This document shows positions 26,381 to 36,055 of a stretch of DNA of 64,000 nucleotides, piece after piece. Below the pieces are notes generated by a model, which saw only the letters and a program-made list of their open reading frames with translations, was not told the DNA's origin and did not search any database. Source of the DNA: Nocardia neocaledoniensis. Its GTDB lineage: Bacteria; Actinomycetota; Actinomycetes; Mycobacteriales; Mycobacteriaceae. The stretch is taken from NCBI RefSeq assembly GCF_003182135.1, contig NZ_QGTL01000001.1:1-64000 (forward strand), in the 5' to 3' direction. The stretch's first letter is position 1; every line of letters starts with the position of its first letter. The translations under genes and the position numbers were made by a program.

Positions 26381-29300
26381 GGCTGCCCCTGACTCTCGGC
26401 GGCCAGCAGGGGCCCCCACCAGCGGCGCGCGACCGCGCCGAAGCGGGTGCTCTCCGGCTCGCCCGGCCTGGCCTGCTCCGCGGCGAGACTGCCGAAGCGC
26501 GGGGCGCGGCCCCATACGTAGCGCAGGTAGCGATCGGTGTGGTCGCCGAACTTGTCGGGGCCGTTGGGACCGCCGTCGAAGGCGTGCTCGGCGGCCAGCA
26601 GCGCGTCGGCGACGCCGTCGCCCCGGAAGCGCCGCTCGGCGTAGGCGGCGGTGGCCGCGGGCGCGACCGGTAACGGCGCGCACAGCCCCTCGTCGCGCGA
26701 GCGCACCAGATCGCGCAGGATCTCCCGCGCGGCGGGCGCTTCCGGCGCCACGATCACCGAGCGCGCCACCGGCCTGCTGCGGAACTGCCCGCGCCCCGTG
26801 CTGATCGCCCGCCACGAGCGGTCCTCGGTGGCCGCGAGCGCCAACAGCGACACCCAGGCCGCCAGCCGGTGTTTCGGCGCCAGCCGGGAGTAGGTCGTGC
26901 GCACGAGCGTCTCCCCGCGCACCTCGGGGACGGTGCCGGACAGGGTGCGGCCGCCGCCCAGGTCGATGGCGATGTCGACGGCGCGGGCGGGCGCCTCGTA
27001 GTCGGGCAGCGCGGTGCGCACGATGGTGTCGACCGTGCCCTCCACCTCGTCGAGCACGGCGGCCCCGAATCCGAAGGGCGGCAACGTGCCTCGTCGCCAT
27101 TCGGCCGCGCGCAGCCCGGCCGGGTCGGCGCCGGTGAGCCGCGCCGACAGCATCCGCTCGCCGAGATCCCACTTGGCCAGCCCGTCCAGTTCGATGGGTA
27201 GCTGGTCGGCGATGTCCTCGGATTCCTCGGGCACCCGCAGTCCGAGCCGCTGCCAGAGGAAGGCCCGCACGGGGTGTTCGGCGAAGGCGATCAGTTCCGC
27301 CAGCGCGACATCGCCGAGCGGCGCCGGGGGCAGCGGCTCGGTGAGCAGCGGGGGCCGGGGCGCGGACGGCCGCGCGGCGGCTCTGGCGCCGGCCAGGGCG
27401 ACGGTGTCGAAACTGCGCGGCCGCGCGGGGTCGAAGTTGCGACGGTCGAAGGCCTGCAACGGATGTCGCACGCGCACCGCGTCCATCGCCGCGCGGCCGA
27501 CGTGCACGGTGAGCACGTCGAGCAGCTCGGCCACCGGCACCGCGGGCGGGCGGGCGGCGCCGGTCACGGGGTCGGCGCCGGAGTGCACGACGAGCAGCTT
27601 CTCCCCCGCCGCCATGATCGCGTCGAGCAGCAGCTGGCGGTCCTCGCTGCGGGCGTCACGCTCGCCGAGCAGCGGGTCGCGGGCCAGCAGGTCGTCGCCG
27701 TCGACCGAGCCCGGCCGGGGGAAGACGTCGTCGTCGAGACCGAGCAGCACGACCACCTTGTGCGGCACCGACCGCATGGGCACCAGGGTGCACACGGTCA
27801 GTTCGCCGGTGCGGAAGTTCGCGCGGCCGGGCCCGCCCGCCAGGCGGCTGGTGAGCAGGACCGCGACGTCGGCGAGACGCAACGGCGTCGCGCCCGCGTG
27901 TTCGGTGGCGGCGACGATCTCGCGCCGCGCCTCGGTCCTGATCCAGGAGTGCGCGTCGGGCACGTCGGTGAGCAGCTCGACCGCGCGCAGCAGCACCGCC
28001 GTCCACTCCGCGGCGGGACGGGGGCCGCGCAGATCGCGCAGGCACACGGCCAGCCGGTCGACGAACTCGGCGAACCGACCGGCCAGGTCGACGTCGTTGG
28101 AGTCGACGTCGTCGAGGGGCAGCGCCAGATCCAGCCAGTCGTCCCCGGATTCGTCGGCGGTGACGCCGAGCAGGATGCGGTCGACCGCGGCGTTGAGGGT
28201 GTTCTGGGCGAAGTCGGCGAGGCCGAACGCCTCGCGCTGGCGCAGGCCGATCCCCCAGCGCGCGCCGGACTCGGCCGCCCATTCGCGCAGCCGCTCGATG
28301 TCGTCGTCGTCGAAGCCGCAGCGCCTGCGGACGGTCTCGCTCGCCGCGAGGTCGAGCACCTGCGTCACGGTGACGCGACCGTCAGCCAGTTCCAGCAGGT
28401 CGATGACGACCGCGAGCATCGGGTTGGTCACCGCGCGTCCCCGGTCGGCGAGCCGGACCCGCAGCTGGTGGGCCGGATGTTCGCCCGCCACGGGCACATC
28501 CACCGCCCCGGGCACGCGCTGTCCGAACGCGGCGCGGACCAGCGGAGCGTAGGCCTCGACATCGGGGCACATGATCAGCACGTCGCGCGGCTGCAGCTCG
28601 GGATCGGCGGCGAACGCGCTCAGCAGCAGATCGCGCAGCACCTCGACCTGGCGGGCGGGCCCGTGACAGGCGTGCACCTCGACCGTCCCGTCGGGCAGCG
28701 CCCCCGCCTCAGGCGCCCGATCGTCCCGAATCGCCGCCTGCACGGCGCCGAGCAGGGAGGCCGGCGCCGGAGCGCCCGGCAGGTGGGTCTCGCTGTCCAG
28801 CACGGGATCCAGCCGCTGCTGCAGTTCCCGGACGTCCCGCGCCAGCCCGGCCAGCAGCGGATGACGCACGAGGTCGGCGGTGGTGTCGGCCGACCTCGGG
28901 CGAACCGCACCGGCACGCGAGAACAGCGCCGGTCTCGCGGCGCGATCGTCGTGCGACAACGCCGCTCCCAGGTCGCGAAGGTCGGTGCCCGATCCGTCGT
29001 GCGCCCCCGACCCCGACGGCGGGTCCGTCCGCTCCGGCGCGGGCGTCCGGGTGCGAGCGTCGGAGGCCGGTCCGCTTCCCGCTGCCGACAGCGCTGTCCA
29101 CATGGCCGGGCTCGGGTGCGCCAGCCACAGGTGGACGTCGCGATGTTCGGCCAGGGCGGTGAGGACGGCGAGCTGGTCGGCGGGCAGGCGGGTGAGGCCG
29201 AAGACGGACAGCCGGTCCGGGAGGTCGACGGAGCCCGGCTCGGCGCGTAGGCGCGCGCAGGCCGCCGCCAGCCGTTCCGCCGGACTCGGCGAACCGACCG

Positions 29301-29979
29301 CCGCGCGCAGCGCCCGCCAGAGCCGGGGCTGCCAGGCGAGGTCGCCGGGGACCTGGCCGCCCGCGCCGTCGGTGTCGGCGCCCGCGGTCCAATCCAGCAG
29401 GAGCTGCGGCCGCTGGGCGGCGTACGAATCGAACAGGGCGGCCAGGTGGGCCGCGGTGGCGTAGCGGCGGCCGACGCGATGCCCCGCGCCGGGCAGCCCG
29501 AGATGCCGGGCCAGCACCGCCGCCCACGGCTCGCCGGCGACCTCGTCGATCACGCCGAGCAGCGTCCAGACCAGCCGCTGCCCCGACCACGGGTCGTCCT
29601 CGGGAGCCACCCCACTCGCCGCGGACAGCGCCTCGGCGACCAGGGCCGCCGGCGCCGGGAACACGATGTTGGCGGCGATACCGTCGCCGCGGCGCCGGCC
29701 AGCGCGACCCGCGCCCGGCACACCGTCGGCCCGCGCCTCCGCATCAGGGCCTGCCGAGCCCGCGGCCGGGACGGCGTCGCGAAGATCGTCCGTTCCCGCC
29801 GGCGCGCCGCCCACACCGAGCACGCCCGACAGGCGCTGCGCCAACCACCGCTCGATCCCCTTTGCCGGGACGGCGACCACCTCGGTGGCGAACGGGTCGG
29901 CCGGTGCGCTGCCGAGCAAACTCCCCAGTCCGTCGGCCAGCGCGTCGGCGCGTTCGGCGCGATGGAGGTGCAACGGCAT
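26377..29979 (-). CDS. recC: Exodeoxyribonuclease V gamma subunit RecC
   Basis: A 1200-residue subunit that splits the duplex and recognises Chi. It begins MPLHLHRAERADALADGLG, the standard RecC start, followed by VAVPAKGIERWLAQRLSG. Middle features include DVLIMCPDVEAYAPLV and VVLLGLDDDVFPR, typical of the inactive helicase-like domain. The C-terminus carries the inactive nuclease-like domain. Extra low-complexity stretches (around AGSAGPDAEARADGVPGAGR and DARTRTPAPERTDPP) make it slightly long. ATG 29979 gives the canonical N-terminus. It is first in recC-recB-recD. Confidence 0.94.
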   Translation of the reverse strand: MPLHLHRAERADALADGLGSLLGSAPADPFATEVVAVPAKGIERWLAQRLSGVLGVGGAPAGTDDLRDAVPAAGSAGPDAEARADGVPGAGRAGRRRGDGIAANIVFPAPAALVAEALSAASGVAPEDDPWSGQRLVWTLLGVIDEVAGEPWAAVLARHLGLPGAGHRVGRRYATAAHLAALFDSYAAQRPQLLLDWTAGADTDGAGGQVPGDLAWQPRLWRALRAAVGSPSPAERLAAACARLRAEPGSVDLPDRLSVFGLTRLPADQLAVLTALAEHRDVHLWLAHPSPAMWTALSAAGSGPASDARTRTPAPERTDPPSGSGAHDGSGTDLRDLGAALSHDDRAARPALFSRAGAVRPRSADTTADLVRHPLLAGLARDVRELQQRLDPVLDSETHLPGAPAPASLLGAVQAAIRDDRAPEAGALPDGTVEVHACHGPARQVEVLRDLLLSAFAADPELQPRDVLIMCPDVEAYAPLVRAAFGQRVPGAVDVPVAGEHPAHQLRVRLADRGRAVTNPMLAVVIDLLELADGRVTVTQVLDLAASETVRRRCGFDDDDIERLREWAAESGARWGIGLRQREAFGLADFAQNTLNAAVDRILLGVTADESGDDWLDLALPLDDVDSNDVDLAGRFAEFVDRLAVCLRDLRGPRPAAEWTAVLLRAVELLTDVPDAHSWIRTEARREIVAATEHAGATPLRLADVAVLLTSRLAGGPGRANFRTGELTVCTLVPMRSVPHKVVVLLGLDDDVFPRPGSVDGDDLLARDPLLGERDARSEDRQLLLDAIMAAGEKLLVVHSGADPVTGAARPPAVPVAELLDVLTVHVGRAAMDAVRVRHPLQAFDRRNFDPARPRSFDTVALAGARAAARPSAPRPPLLTEPLPPAPLGDVALAELIAFAEHPVRAFLWQRLGLRVPEESEDIADQLPIELDGLAKWDLGERMLSARLTGADPAGLRAAEWRRGTLPPFGFGAAVLDEVEGTVDTIVRTALPDYEAPARAVDIAIDLGGGRTLSGTVPEVRGETLVRTTYSRLAPKHRLAAWVSLLALAATEDRSWRAISTGRGQFRSRPVARSVIVAPEAPAAREILRDLVRSRDEGLCAPLPVAPAATAAYAERRFRGDGVADALLAAEHAFDGGPNGPDKFGDHTDRYLRYVWGRAPRFGSLAAEQARPGEPESTRFGAVARRWWGPLLAAESQGQP

Positions 29980-30169
29980 CCGTCGTTTATACGCCCAGCG
30001 ATCGACCCGCAATCGTGCGGCCCCGCCGCCACCACCGCACAGGGCGAGTGAAATAGGCCACACTGCAACGTGTTACCGGCCGCGTCGGCCGGGCCCCGGA
30101 AATCGCCCGTGAGATGGTTGCCGTTCGGGTGGGACAGTTCGGCCGCAGGCGAAAGGCTGGTCCGGTTAG

Positions 30170-30376
30170 ATGATCGCGCAGGTGATACCTCTGGTTCCCG
30201 GTGGCGGTTTCGTCGTCCGTCGCGCAGGTGACCGCTGGGAACTGATCAACCGCGGGCGCTACGGCGCCGACCAGGTGCTGCACACCTGGCCGCTGGATCA
30301 GCACGGGGAGGCGTTCGAGCACTGCCATCGCCTCAACGGCTGTCCGATCGCGACACCGCACGCCGCGCATCACTGA
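30170..30376 (+). CDS. Small conserved-looking protein, function unknown
   Basis: A 68-residue protein without membrane segments. The segment GGFVVRRAGDRWELINRGRYGADQVLHTWPLD looks like a compact beta-rich fold. The C-terminus (AFEHCHRLNGCPIATPHAAHH) has two cysteines and several histidines that could bind a metal. It stands alone, divergent from recC, and a purine-rich GAAAGG lies upstream. The family is not recognised. Confidence 0.55.
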   Translation: MIAQVIPLVPGGGFVVRRAGDRWELINRGRYGADQVLHTWPLDQHGEAFEHCHRLNGCPIATPHAAHH

Positions 30377-30465
30377 CCGCAAAACCCCTGTGGCGCAACG
30401 GCGCTACCACCGAATTTCGGCGGGAGTAGTGCGCTGCGGCCTCAGGTGTGCCAGGGTGGTCCCTC

Positions 30466-31344
30466 GTGCGTGACCGTTCCTCTTCCTCCCGTGTCGTCAC
30501 CCGGGTCGCAGCGACCGCCTGTCTCCTCGCCGCGGCGGGCGTCCTCACCCCGGGCGTCCCCGTGCTGTCGGCCTCCGCCGAGGCCGCGCCCCCGGCGCTC
30601 ACCCAGGTGTCCGGCTTCGACGGCGACATGAACGCGCGGATCGCGCGGGTGAACTCCTACCTCGCCGGGCGGCCCGGCGTCGTCGGCTATGTCCTGCGCG
30701 ACCGGCAGACCGGCGGGACCTACGCCAACGAGCACGCCGAGAACCAGGTGTGGACCGCGTCGACGATCAAGCTGGCCATCGCGGCCGATCTGCTCAACCG
30801 CGCCAGGGTCGGCGCCATCGGCCTGTCCCCCGAGGACCGCACCAACATCGAGTCCATGCTGGCCACCTCCAACGACCAGGCCACCGACGTGCTGTGGAAC
30901 AAGTACATCGGCTTCGACCGGATGGCCTACAACAACGCCTTCCGCGCCTACGGCATGGTCAGCCTGATCCCGCAGCCGACGACCTCGGCGATGTTCCCCG
31001 ACTGGTCCTTCCAGAAGTGCACCGCCGCCGACCTGGACCGGCTGATGAACACCATCCTCGACACCATGCACCCCGACGACCTGGCCTACCTGCTCGACCG
31101 CATGCGCTCGGTCGACTCCAACCAGCACTGGGGCGTGTGGGGCGCGGGTTCGGCCATGCGGCCCGGCCTGAAAAACGGCTGGTCGGCCGAGGCCGACGGC
31201 TGGGTGGTGAACTCGGTCGGCGTCGCGGGTGACGGCGAGCGCTACACCCTGGCCATCATGAACGCGCTCGGCGCCGACGGCGGCTACACCGAGGGCGCCG
31301 AGACCGACACCGAGGTCGCCAGAATTCTGCTTGCCGGTCGCTGA
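30466..31344 (+). CDS. Exported penicillin-binding-fold serine hydrolase (class A beta-lactamase-like)
   Basis: A 292-residue exported protein. The signal peptide is VVTRVAATACLLAAAGVLTPG, with cleavage near AEAA. The serine beta-lactamase/D,D-peptidase motifs are degenerate. They are S99-T-I-K102 (SxxK), S135-N-D137 where class A enzymes have SDN, and K236-N-G238 where they have KTG. No E166 equivalent is obvious. It therefore more likely acts on, or binds, cell-wall peptides than destroys antibiotics, like the LppW-type proteins of mycobacteria. GTG 30466 is preferred because AGGGTGG lies seven bases upstream. Confidence 0.82.
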   Translation: MRDRSSSSRVVTRVAATACLLAAAGVLTPGVPVLSASAEAAPPALTQVSGFDGDMNARIARVNSYLAGRPGVVGYVLRDRQTGGTYANEHAENQVWTASTIKLAIAADLLNRARVGAIGLSPEDRTNIESMLATSNDQATDVLWNKYIGFDRMAYNNAFRAYGMVSLIPQPTTSAMFPDWSFQKCTAADLDRLMNTILDTMHPDDLAYLLDRMRSVDSNQHWGVWGAGSAMRPGLKNGWSAEADGWVVNSVGVAGDGERYTLAIMNALGADGGYTEGAETDTEVARILLAGR

Positions 31345-31476
31345 CCCGCCCGTCCCGTATTGTCGATCTTGTCGTTCGGATCCGGGATCTCGTGGCGACG
31401 TCGCCTCCGGAGCCGACTACGGTAATCCCTGTCACCACCGTTGCGGGGCCACCCCAGTCTGTCGAGGAGCAGGACG

Positions 31477-32901
31477 ATGAGCACTCAGTCTGTCGGGAAC
31501 CAGCGACACCGTGTGGTGGTGATCGGTTCCGGGTTCGGCGGCTTGTTCGGCACCAGGCATCTGCGCAAGGCCGACGTGGACATCACGCTGATCTCCAAGA
31601 CCTCCACCCACCTGTTCCAGCCGCTGCTGTACCAGGTGGCGACGGGCATCCTCTCGACCGGCGAGATCGCGCCCGCCACCCGGCTGGTGCTGCGCAAGCA
31701 GAAGAACGCCCAGGTGCTGCTCGGTGACGTCCACGACATCGACCTGGCGAACAAGACGGTCACCTCGCGACTACTCAACCGCGACACCGTGACCCCGTTC
31801 GACAGCCTCATCGTGGCCACCGGCGCGCAGCAGTCGTACTTCGGCAACGACCACTTCGCGACCTTCGCGCCCGGCATGAAGACGATCGACGACGCGCTGG
31901 AACTGCGCGCCCGCATCCTCGGCGCCTTCGAGCAGGCCGAGCTGGCGAGCACGCAGGAGGAGCGCGACCGGCTGCTCACCTTCATCGTCGTCGGCGCGGG
32001 CCCGACGGGCGTCGAGCTGGCGGGACAGATCGCCGAGCTGGCCGACCGCACCCTCGACGGCACCTTCCGCACGATCGACCCGCGCGACGCGCGCGTCATC
32101 CTGCTCGAGGGCGCGGGCGCCGTGCTCGGCCCGATGGGCCCGAAGCTGGGCGCCAAGGCCGCCAAGCGGCTCGAGAAGATGGGCGTGGAGATCCAGCTCA
32201 ACGCCATGGTGACCGATGTCGACGCGCACGGCGTGGTCGTCAAGGACGCCGACGGCAGCACGCGCCGGATCGAGTCCTCGTGCAAGGTGTGGTCGGCCGG
32301 TGTGCAGGCCAGCCCGCTGGGCAAGATGATCGCCGAGCGCTCCAACGGCACCGAGGTCGACCGGGCCGGGCGCGTCGTCGTCGAGCCCGACCTCACCGTC
32401 AAGGGTCATCCGAACGTGTTCGTGGTCGGCGACCTCATGTCGGTGCCCGGCGTGCCGGGGCAGGCGCAGGGCGCGATCCAGGGTTCCACCTACGCGGCCA
32501 AGGCGATCAAGGCCGGGCTCAAGGGCCAGACCCCCGAGCAGCGGGCGCCGTTCAAGTACTTCAACAAGGGCTCGATGGCCACGATCTCGCGCTTCGACGC
32601 GGTCTGCCAGATCGGCAAGTTCGAGTTCAGCGGGTTCATCGCGTGGCTGGCCTGGCTCGCGCTGCACCTCTACTACCTCGTCGGCTACCGCAGCCGGATC
32701 GTCACGGTGATCGGCTGGTTCGTCTCGTTCCTCGGCCGCAACCGCGGGCAGATGGCCGCCACCGAACAGTGGGTCTTCGCCCGGCTGGCGATCGAGGAAG
32801 TGCAGTCCGACCAGCAGGACGCCGACGAACTGCACGCCGCCCTCGGCGCGCCGCCCGGCAACGCCAAGGCGGGCGCGCCGCGGCAGCGCGAAGTCGGCTG
32901 A
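31477..32901 (+). CDS. ndh: Type II NADH dehydrogenase
   Basis: A 474-residue single-subunit NADH:quinone oxidoreductase that feeds electrons to menaquinone without pumping protons. FAD binding is shown by VVVIGSGFGGL (G17-x-G19-x2-G22), NADH binding by FIVVGAGPTGVELAGQIAEL (169-188), and VFVVGDLMSVPG closes the FAD site. The C-terminal part (GFIAWLAWLALHLYYLVGYR) is the membrane-anchoring segment that touches the quinone. ATG 31477 follows GAGGAG. The sequence resembles mycobacterial Ndh. It stands as a single gene with a strong terminator. Confidence 0.94.
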   Translation: MSTQSVGNQRHRVVVIGSGFGGLFGTRHLRKADVDITLISKTSTHLFQPLLYQVATGILSTGEIAPATRLVLRKQKNAQVLLGDVHDIDLANKTVTSRLLNRDTVTPFDSLIVATGAQQSYFGNDHFATFAPGMKTIDDALELRARILGAFEQAELASTQEERDRLLTFIVVGAGPTGVELAGQIAELADRTLDGTFRTIDPRDARVILLEGAGAVLGPMGPKLGAKAAKRLEKMGVEIQLNAMVTDVDAHGVVVKDADGSTRRIESSCKVWSAGVQASPLGKMIAERSNGTEVDRAGRVVVEPDLTVKGHPNVFVVGDLMSVPGVPGQAQGAIQGSTYAAKAIKAGLKGQTPEQRAPFKYFNKGSMATISRFDAVCQIGKFEFSGFIAWLAWLALHLYYLVGYRSRIVTVIGWFVSFLGRNRGQMAATEQWVFARLAIEEVQSDQQDADELHAALGAPPGNAKAGAPRQREVG

Positions 32902-32912
32902 CACAGCGCGCA

Positions 32913-32948
32913 CGACGGCCGGGTGGTTTCCGAACCACCCGGCCGTCG
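32913..32948 (+). terminator. Perfect 16-bp hairpin terminator of ndh
   Basis: CGACGGCCGGGTGGTT, a 4-base loop and the exact reverse complement begin 12 bases after the ndh stop. The structure is factor-independent in shape, although no strong T-run follows, as is usual in actinobacteria. Confidence 0.82.
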
Positions 32949-33067
32949 GCGTTTCCGCACCGCCATCCCTTTCCGGCCAGTTCCCGTTTCGGACCCATCC
33001 GTCTCCGGCACCGGTCCGAATGTCGGAGGTCATATGTGTGACCAATCCCCTGGATGAAAGGTGATCT

Positions 33068-33877
33068 ATGGCGACGGGGAAACACAGGGCGCCGAGCCCG
33101 CAGCGACAGAAGGTGGGTTCGGTCGTCGCGGCAGGAGCGGTACCCCTGGTCATGGCCCTGATCGGCACGGGCACCGCGAATGCCGATCCCGCGCAGGCGG
33201 CGGTGACCCAGCACGATCAACCGGCCGGGCCGGAGTTCGACGCGGTGGCGCCCAACGCCACCCCGTACGTGGGCAAGCAGATGCCGGAGAACACGCGCAG
33301 TTCGCTGCAGTGGTCGCGCACCGGCCCGGAAACGGACTACCTGTCTCCGGTGGGCACGTTGCACGCACCGACCGCGGTCGCGCCGGTGCCGCCGATCCTG
33401 CCGCCGCCGGGGCAGTTCCGCTTCGGTGACCAGCAGGTCCCGGTGCCCGATTTCGTTCCGGTGGACACGTCGATCCAGATCAACGACGCCGCGGCCACCA
33501 CCGAGGCGAACCTGGCGACCTTCCTCGACTCGGTCGGGCTCGAGCGCAGCCGCTCCGACCACATCGCGGCTTCCACGCTGGGCAGCGCGGCGCGCGGCGC
33601 GGCGGTCGGGTCGACGGTGGCGATCCCGTTCGCGATGGCGGCGAGCACGGGCGGCGCGATCGCCGGGCTCGTGGCCGGTGTGCCGTTCCTACCGGTCGGC
33701 CTGGTCGCCGGTCCGATCCTGGGCGGCATGGCCGGTTACATGGCGGTGTCGGTGCCGGCGACCGTCGTCGGCGCCGGTGTCGGTGCCGCCGTGGGCGCGG
33801 CCAGTGGTTTCCTCACTCCGCCGCGGGCGGCCGCGCCGGAGTCGGTCGCCGATCAGGCGGAGCTCGTCAGCGCCTGA
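33068..33877 (+). CDS. Secreted alanine/glycine-rich protein, function unknown
   Basis: A 269-residue protein with a signal peptide (SVVAAGAVPLVMALIGTGTANA, cleaved before DPAQ). The middle third is proline-rich (VAPVPPILPPPGQFRFG). The C-terminal third is a long glycine-zipper-like hydrophobic region (GSAARGAAVGSTVAIPFAMA, then GLVAGPILGGMAGYMAV and VVGAGVGAAVGAASG). Such zippers insert into membranes or make oligomers in the mycolic-acid outer envelope, so an outer-membrane or surface role is plausible. This general type is common in Nocardia. ATG 33068 follows GAAAGGTG. It stands alone with its own terminator. Confidence 0.72.
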   Translation: MATGKHRAPSPQRQKVGSVVAAGAVPLVMALIGTGTANADPAQAAVTQHDQPAGPEFDAVAPNATPYVGKQMPENTRSSLQWSRTGPETDYLSPVGTLHAPTAVAPVPPILPPPGQFRFGDQQVPVPDFVPVDTSIQINDAAATTEANLATFLDSVGLERSRSDHIAASTLGSAARGAAVGSTVAIPFAMAASTGGAIAGLVAGVPFLPVGLVAGPILGGMAGYMAVSVPATVVGAGVGAAVGAASGFLTPPRAAAPESVADQAELVSA

Positions 33878-33892
33878 TCCTGCCGTGCTGCG

Positions 33893-33924
33893 ACAGTGGG
33901 AGCCGGATCACCGGCTCCCACTGT
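33893..33924. terminator. Perfect 14-bp hairpin terminator
   Basis: ACAGTGGGAGCCGG, a 4-base loop and the exact reverse complement followed by TGTT lie between the convergent secreted-protein gene and ureD. Confidence 0.85.
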
Positions 33925-33936
33925 TGTTTCCGCCGA

Positions 33937-34626
33937 TCAGCCGACTGCGAGCGCCGGAGTCGCGCCGCGGGTCTCCGCGGCACTCAATCGGGTGCCGGTG
34001 CGGGTCGCGAGCGATCCGCCCGCGGCCAGCGGCAGCCGCACCGCGTCGACGCCACCGGTCCAGGCGGGCCGATCGTCGGGGTAGACCAGTTCGCTGTCGA
34101 GTGCGCGTGGCGCGCGCAGAACGTCGTCGGTGTGCGACCCGGTGCCGAGTTCGAGCCGGTGCCGCAGCAGGGGCACGTCCTCGACATCGGCGATCAGGTC
34201 ACCGCGCCAGCCGCCGTCGTCCTCCCCGCTGCGACCGACCTGCACCCGTTCCCGCAGCCGCAGCCGCGCGTCCGGCGCCAGCCGCACCGTGGTCACCGTG
34301 TGGTGCCGGGCGCCCCCGGCCACGATGGTCGGTTCCGGGTCGAAGTCCAGGATGGCGCCCGATCCCAGCTCGAAGTGCCAGTGCGCCACCGACAGCGGGG
34401 TGCGGGTGCTCGGCAGCGCGATCGTCGCCGCCACCGAACGCACGGTCAGCCGCGCGCCGGGCAGGACCGTGACGCGGATGTCGAGTTCGTCACCACCGAG
34501 CGGTGTCGCGGCGGTGCCGATCAGGTGCACCGTGTCGGTGCCGGTGTGCCGCCCGGCCAGGCCGCCGACCGCGTCGATGCGCGGCAGCCTGCCCGGGGCG
34601 GCGACGATGCTCAGTTCAGTGCGCAA
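33937..34626 (-). CDS. ureD: Urease accessory protein UreD
   Basis: A 229-residue scaffold protein that joins UreF and UreG on the apo-urease to deliver nickel. Family features are [19 protein letters not shown] near the start, [15 protein letters not shown] and [21 protein letters not shown]. The likely start is TTG 34626 (giving M-R-T-E-L), eleven bases inside the end of ureG, because the recognisable UreD N-terminus begins there and no ATG or GTG is available. It is last in ureF-ureG-ureD. Confidence 0.85.
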   Translation of the reverse strand: MRTELSIVAAPGRLPRIDAVGGLAGRHTGTDTVHLIGTAATPLGGDELDIRVTVLPGARLTVRSVAATIALPSTRTPLSVAHWHFELGSGAILDFDPEPTIVAGGARHHTVTTVRLAPDARLRLRERVQVGRSGEDDGGWRGDLIADVEDVPLLRHRLELGTGSHTDDVLRAPRALDSELVYPDDRPAWTGGVDAVRLPLAAGGSLATRTGTRLSAAETRGATPALAVG

Positions 34627-35323
34627 CGCCGGCGGCCGCGTCCTGCTCGGCGATGACGCGCAGCTGCTCACGCACCCAGGCCAGCACGGGGGTGGCGGCC
34701 GGGTCGTCTGTCAGCGACACCAGGGCGGTGGGGCGGCCCTCGCGCACCTTGGCCGCGTCGCGCTCCATCACGCCCAGATCGGCGCCGACCATCGGGGCCA
34801 GGTCGGTCTTGTTCACCACGAGCAGGTCCGAGAACGTGACGCCGGGTCCGCCCTTGCGCGGCACCTTGTCGCCGCCGGCGACGTCGACGACGAAGATCTG
34901 CACGTCGATCAGGCCGGAGGAGAACGTGGCCGTGAGGTTGTCGCCGCCGGACTCCACCAGGATCAGGTCCAGCGGCGGATTGGCCGCGACCAGATCGTCG
35001 ATGGCGTCGAGGTTGGCGGTGATGTCGTCGCGGATGGCGGTGTGCGGGCAACCACCGGTCTGCACGGCGGTGATCCGCTCGTCGGGCAGCACGGCGTGGC
35101 GGCGCAGGAAGTCGGCGTCCTCGGTGGTGTAGATGTCGTTGGTCAGCACCGCGAGGGACAGTTCGTCGCGCAGCTGCCTGCACAGCGCGGCGACGAGCGC
35201 GGTCTTGCCGGAGCCGACCGGGCCGCCGATGCCGATGCGCAGCGCCTCGCCCGGCGCGCGGTGCCGCTTGGGACGGTCGTGGCTGTGCTCGTGCGGTTCG
35301 CCATCGATCAGATGGGGCGGCAT
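34616..35323 (-). CDS. ureG: Urease accessory GTPase UreG
   Basis: A 235-residue SIMIBI GTPase that supplies nickel to urease with GTP hydrolysis. A short histidine-rich N-terminus (HEHSHD) may hold nickel. The P-loop is GPVGSGKT (34-41), followed by the nickel-site-type [24 protein letters not shown] and the specificity motif VVNKTDLAP. It lies 37 bases behind ureF and overlaps the start of ureD. Confidence 0.96.
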   Translation of the reverse strand: MPPHLIDGEPHEHSHDRPKRHRAPGEALRIGIGGPVGSGKTALVAALCRQLRDELSLAVLTNDIYTTEDADFLRRHAVLPDERITAVQTGGCPHTAIRDDITANLDAIDDLVAANPPLDLILVESGGDNLTATFSSGLIDVQIFVVDVAGGDKVPRKGGPGVTFSDLLVVNKTDLAPMVGADLGVMERDAAKVREGRPTALVSLTDDPAATPVLAWVREQLRVIAEQDAAAGVAH

Positions 35324-35360
35324 GGGAACTCCTTCTCGTGGGGACGGGGATTCGGGGTGC

Positions 35361-36008
35361 TCAGGAGGCGAACAACGGCATGTCGCGCAGCAGATGCCGT
35401 TCGGCCATGGCGTCCTGCAGCGGGTCCGACAGCGCGGCGAGCCCCGCCGCGGCCTCGGCGGCGAGCGCGTCGCACAGCGGCGCGAGGCGGATCGTGGCGT
35501 CGGCGATGGCCGCGGGATCGAGGGCGAGGAGTCGTTGCGCGGCCGTGGCGGCGCCGGTCAGCGTGGTGTAGACGACCACTCCGGCGAGTTGCTCCGGCTC
35601 GGCGGCGCAGGCGATGCCGACCATGCCGAAGACGGTCGAGAGATGGGGCCGCGCACCGGCACACGTCCATTCGTGCCGCGGCCACAGCTGTTTCGCCAGC
35701 CGCAGCAGGCCGCGGCCCTGGGCCCGCGAGGCGACACGCGCGGCGGGCGCGGGGGTGCGCGCGTCGGCTTCGAGCTCGGCGCGTTCGGGCGTCAGCGTGC
35801 CCGCGCACACCGCCGCCGCCAGCGAAGCGGCCACCAGCCCCGACGTCGCGACGCGACGCCGCAGATACAGCTCGACACTGCCGGTGTCACGCACCAGACC
35901 CGATGCCACGGCTTCCTCGACGCCCCCGGAGTGCACGTGCCCGCCGATCGGCAGGCGCGAGTCGGCGAGCGCGAGCAGGGTCGCCAGGCTCGCACCCTCG
36001 TTTCGCAT
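35361..36008 (-). CDS. ureF: Urease accessory protein UreF
   Basis: A 215-residue all-helical activator of UreG during urease maturation. The N-terminus [24 protein letters not shown] is the UreF signature, and the end ([22 protein letters not shown]) matches the family. It is first in ureF-ureG-ureD. Urease structural genes ureA, ureB and ureC normally precede ureF but are absent. Instead an MFS exporter gene ends 47 bases upstream on the same strand. Confidence 0.92.
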   Translation of the reverse strand: MRNEGASLATLLALADSRLPIGGHVHSGGVEEAVASGLVRDTGSVELYLRRRVATSGLVAASLAAAVCAGTLTPERAELEADARTPAPAARVASRAQGRGLLRLAKQLWPRHEWTCAGARPHLSTVFGMVGIACAAEPEQLAGVVVYTTLTGAATAAQRLLALDPAAIADATIRLAPLCDALAAEAAAGLAALSDPLQDAMAERHLLRDMPLFAS

Positions 36009-36055
36009 CCGCCGATCCTATGCAACCGGACGCGCGATCCGCCCCGTGAGGGCGC

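Noticed and set aside
26381..27172. N-terminal extension of the recB frame
   Set aside because: The extension overlaps recC and is low-complexity. The GTGA overlap and the normal RecB N-terminus place the start at 26380.
30466..31344. Beta-lactamase resistance gene
   Set aside because: Motifs are degenerate (S-N-D, K-N-G) and the general-base glutamate is not visible, so a resistance claim is not supported.
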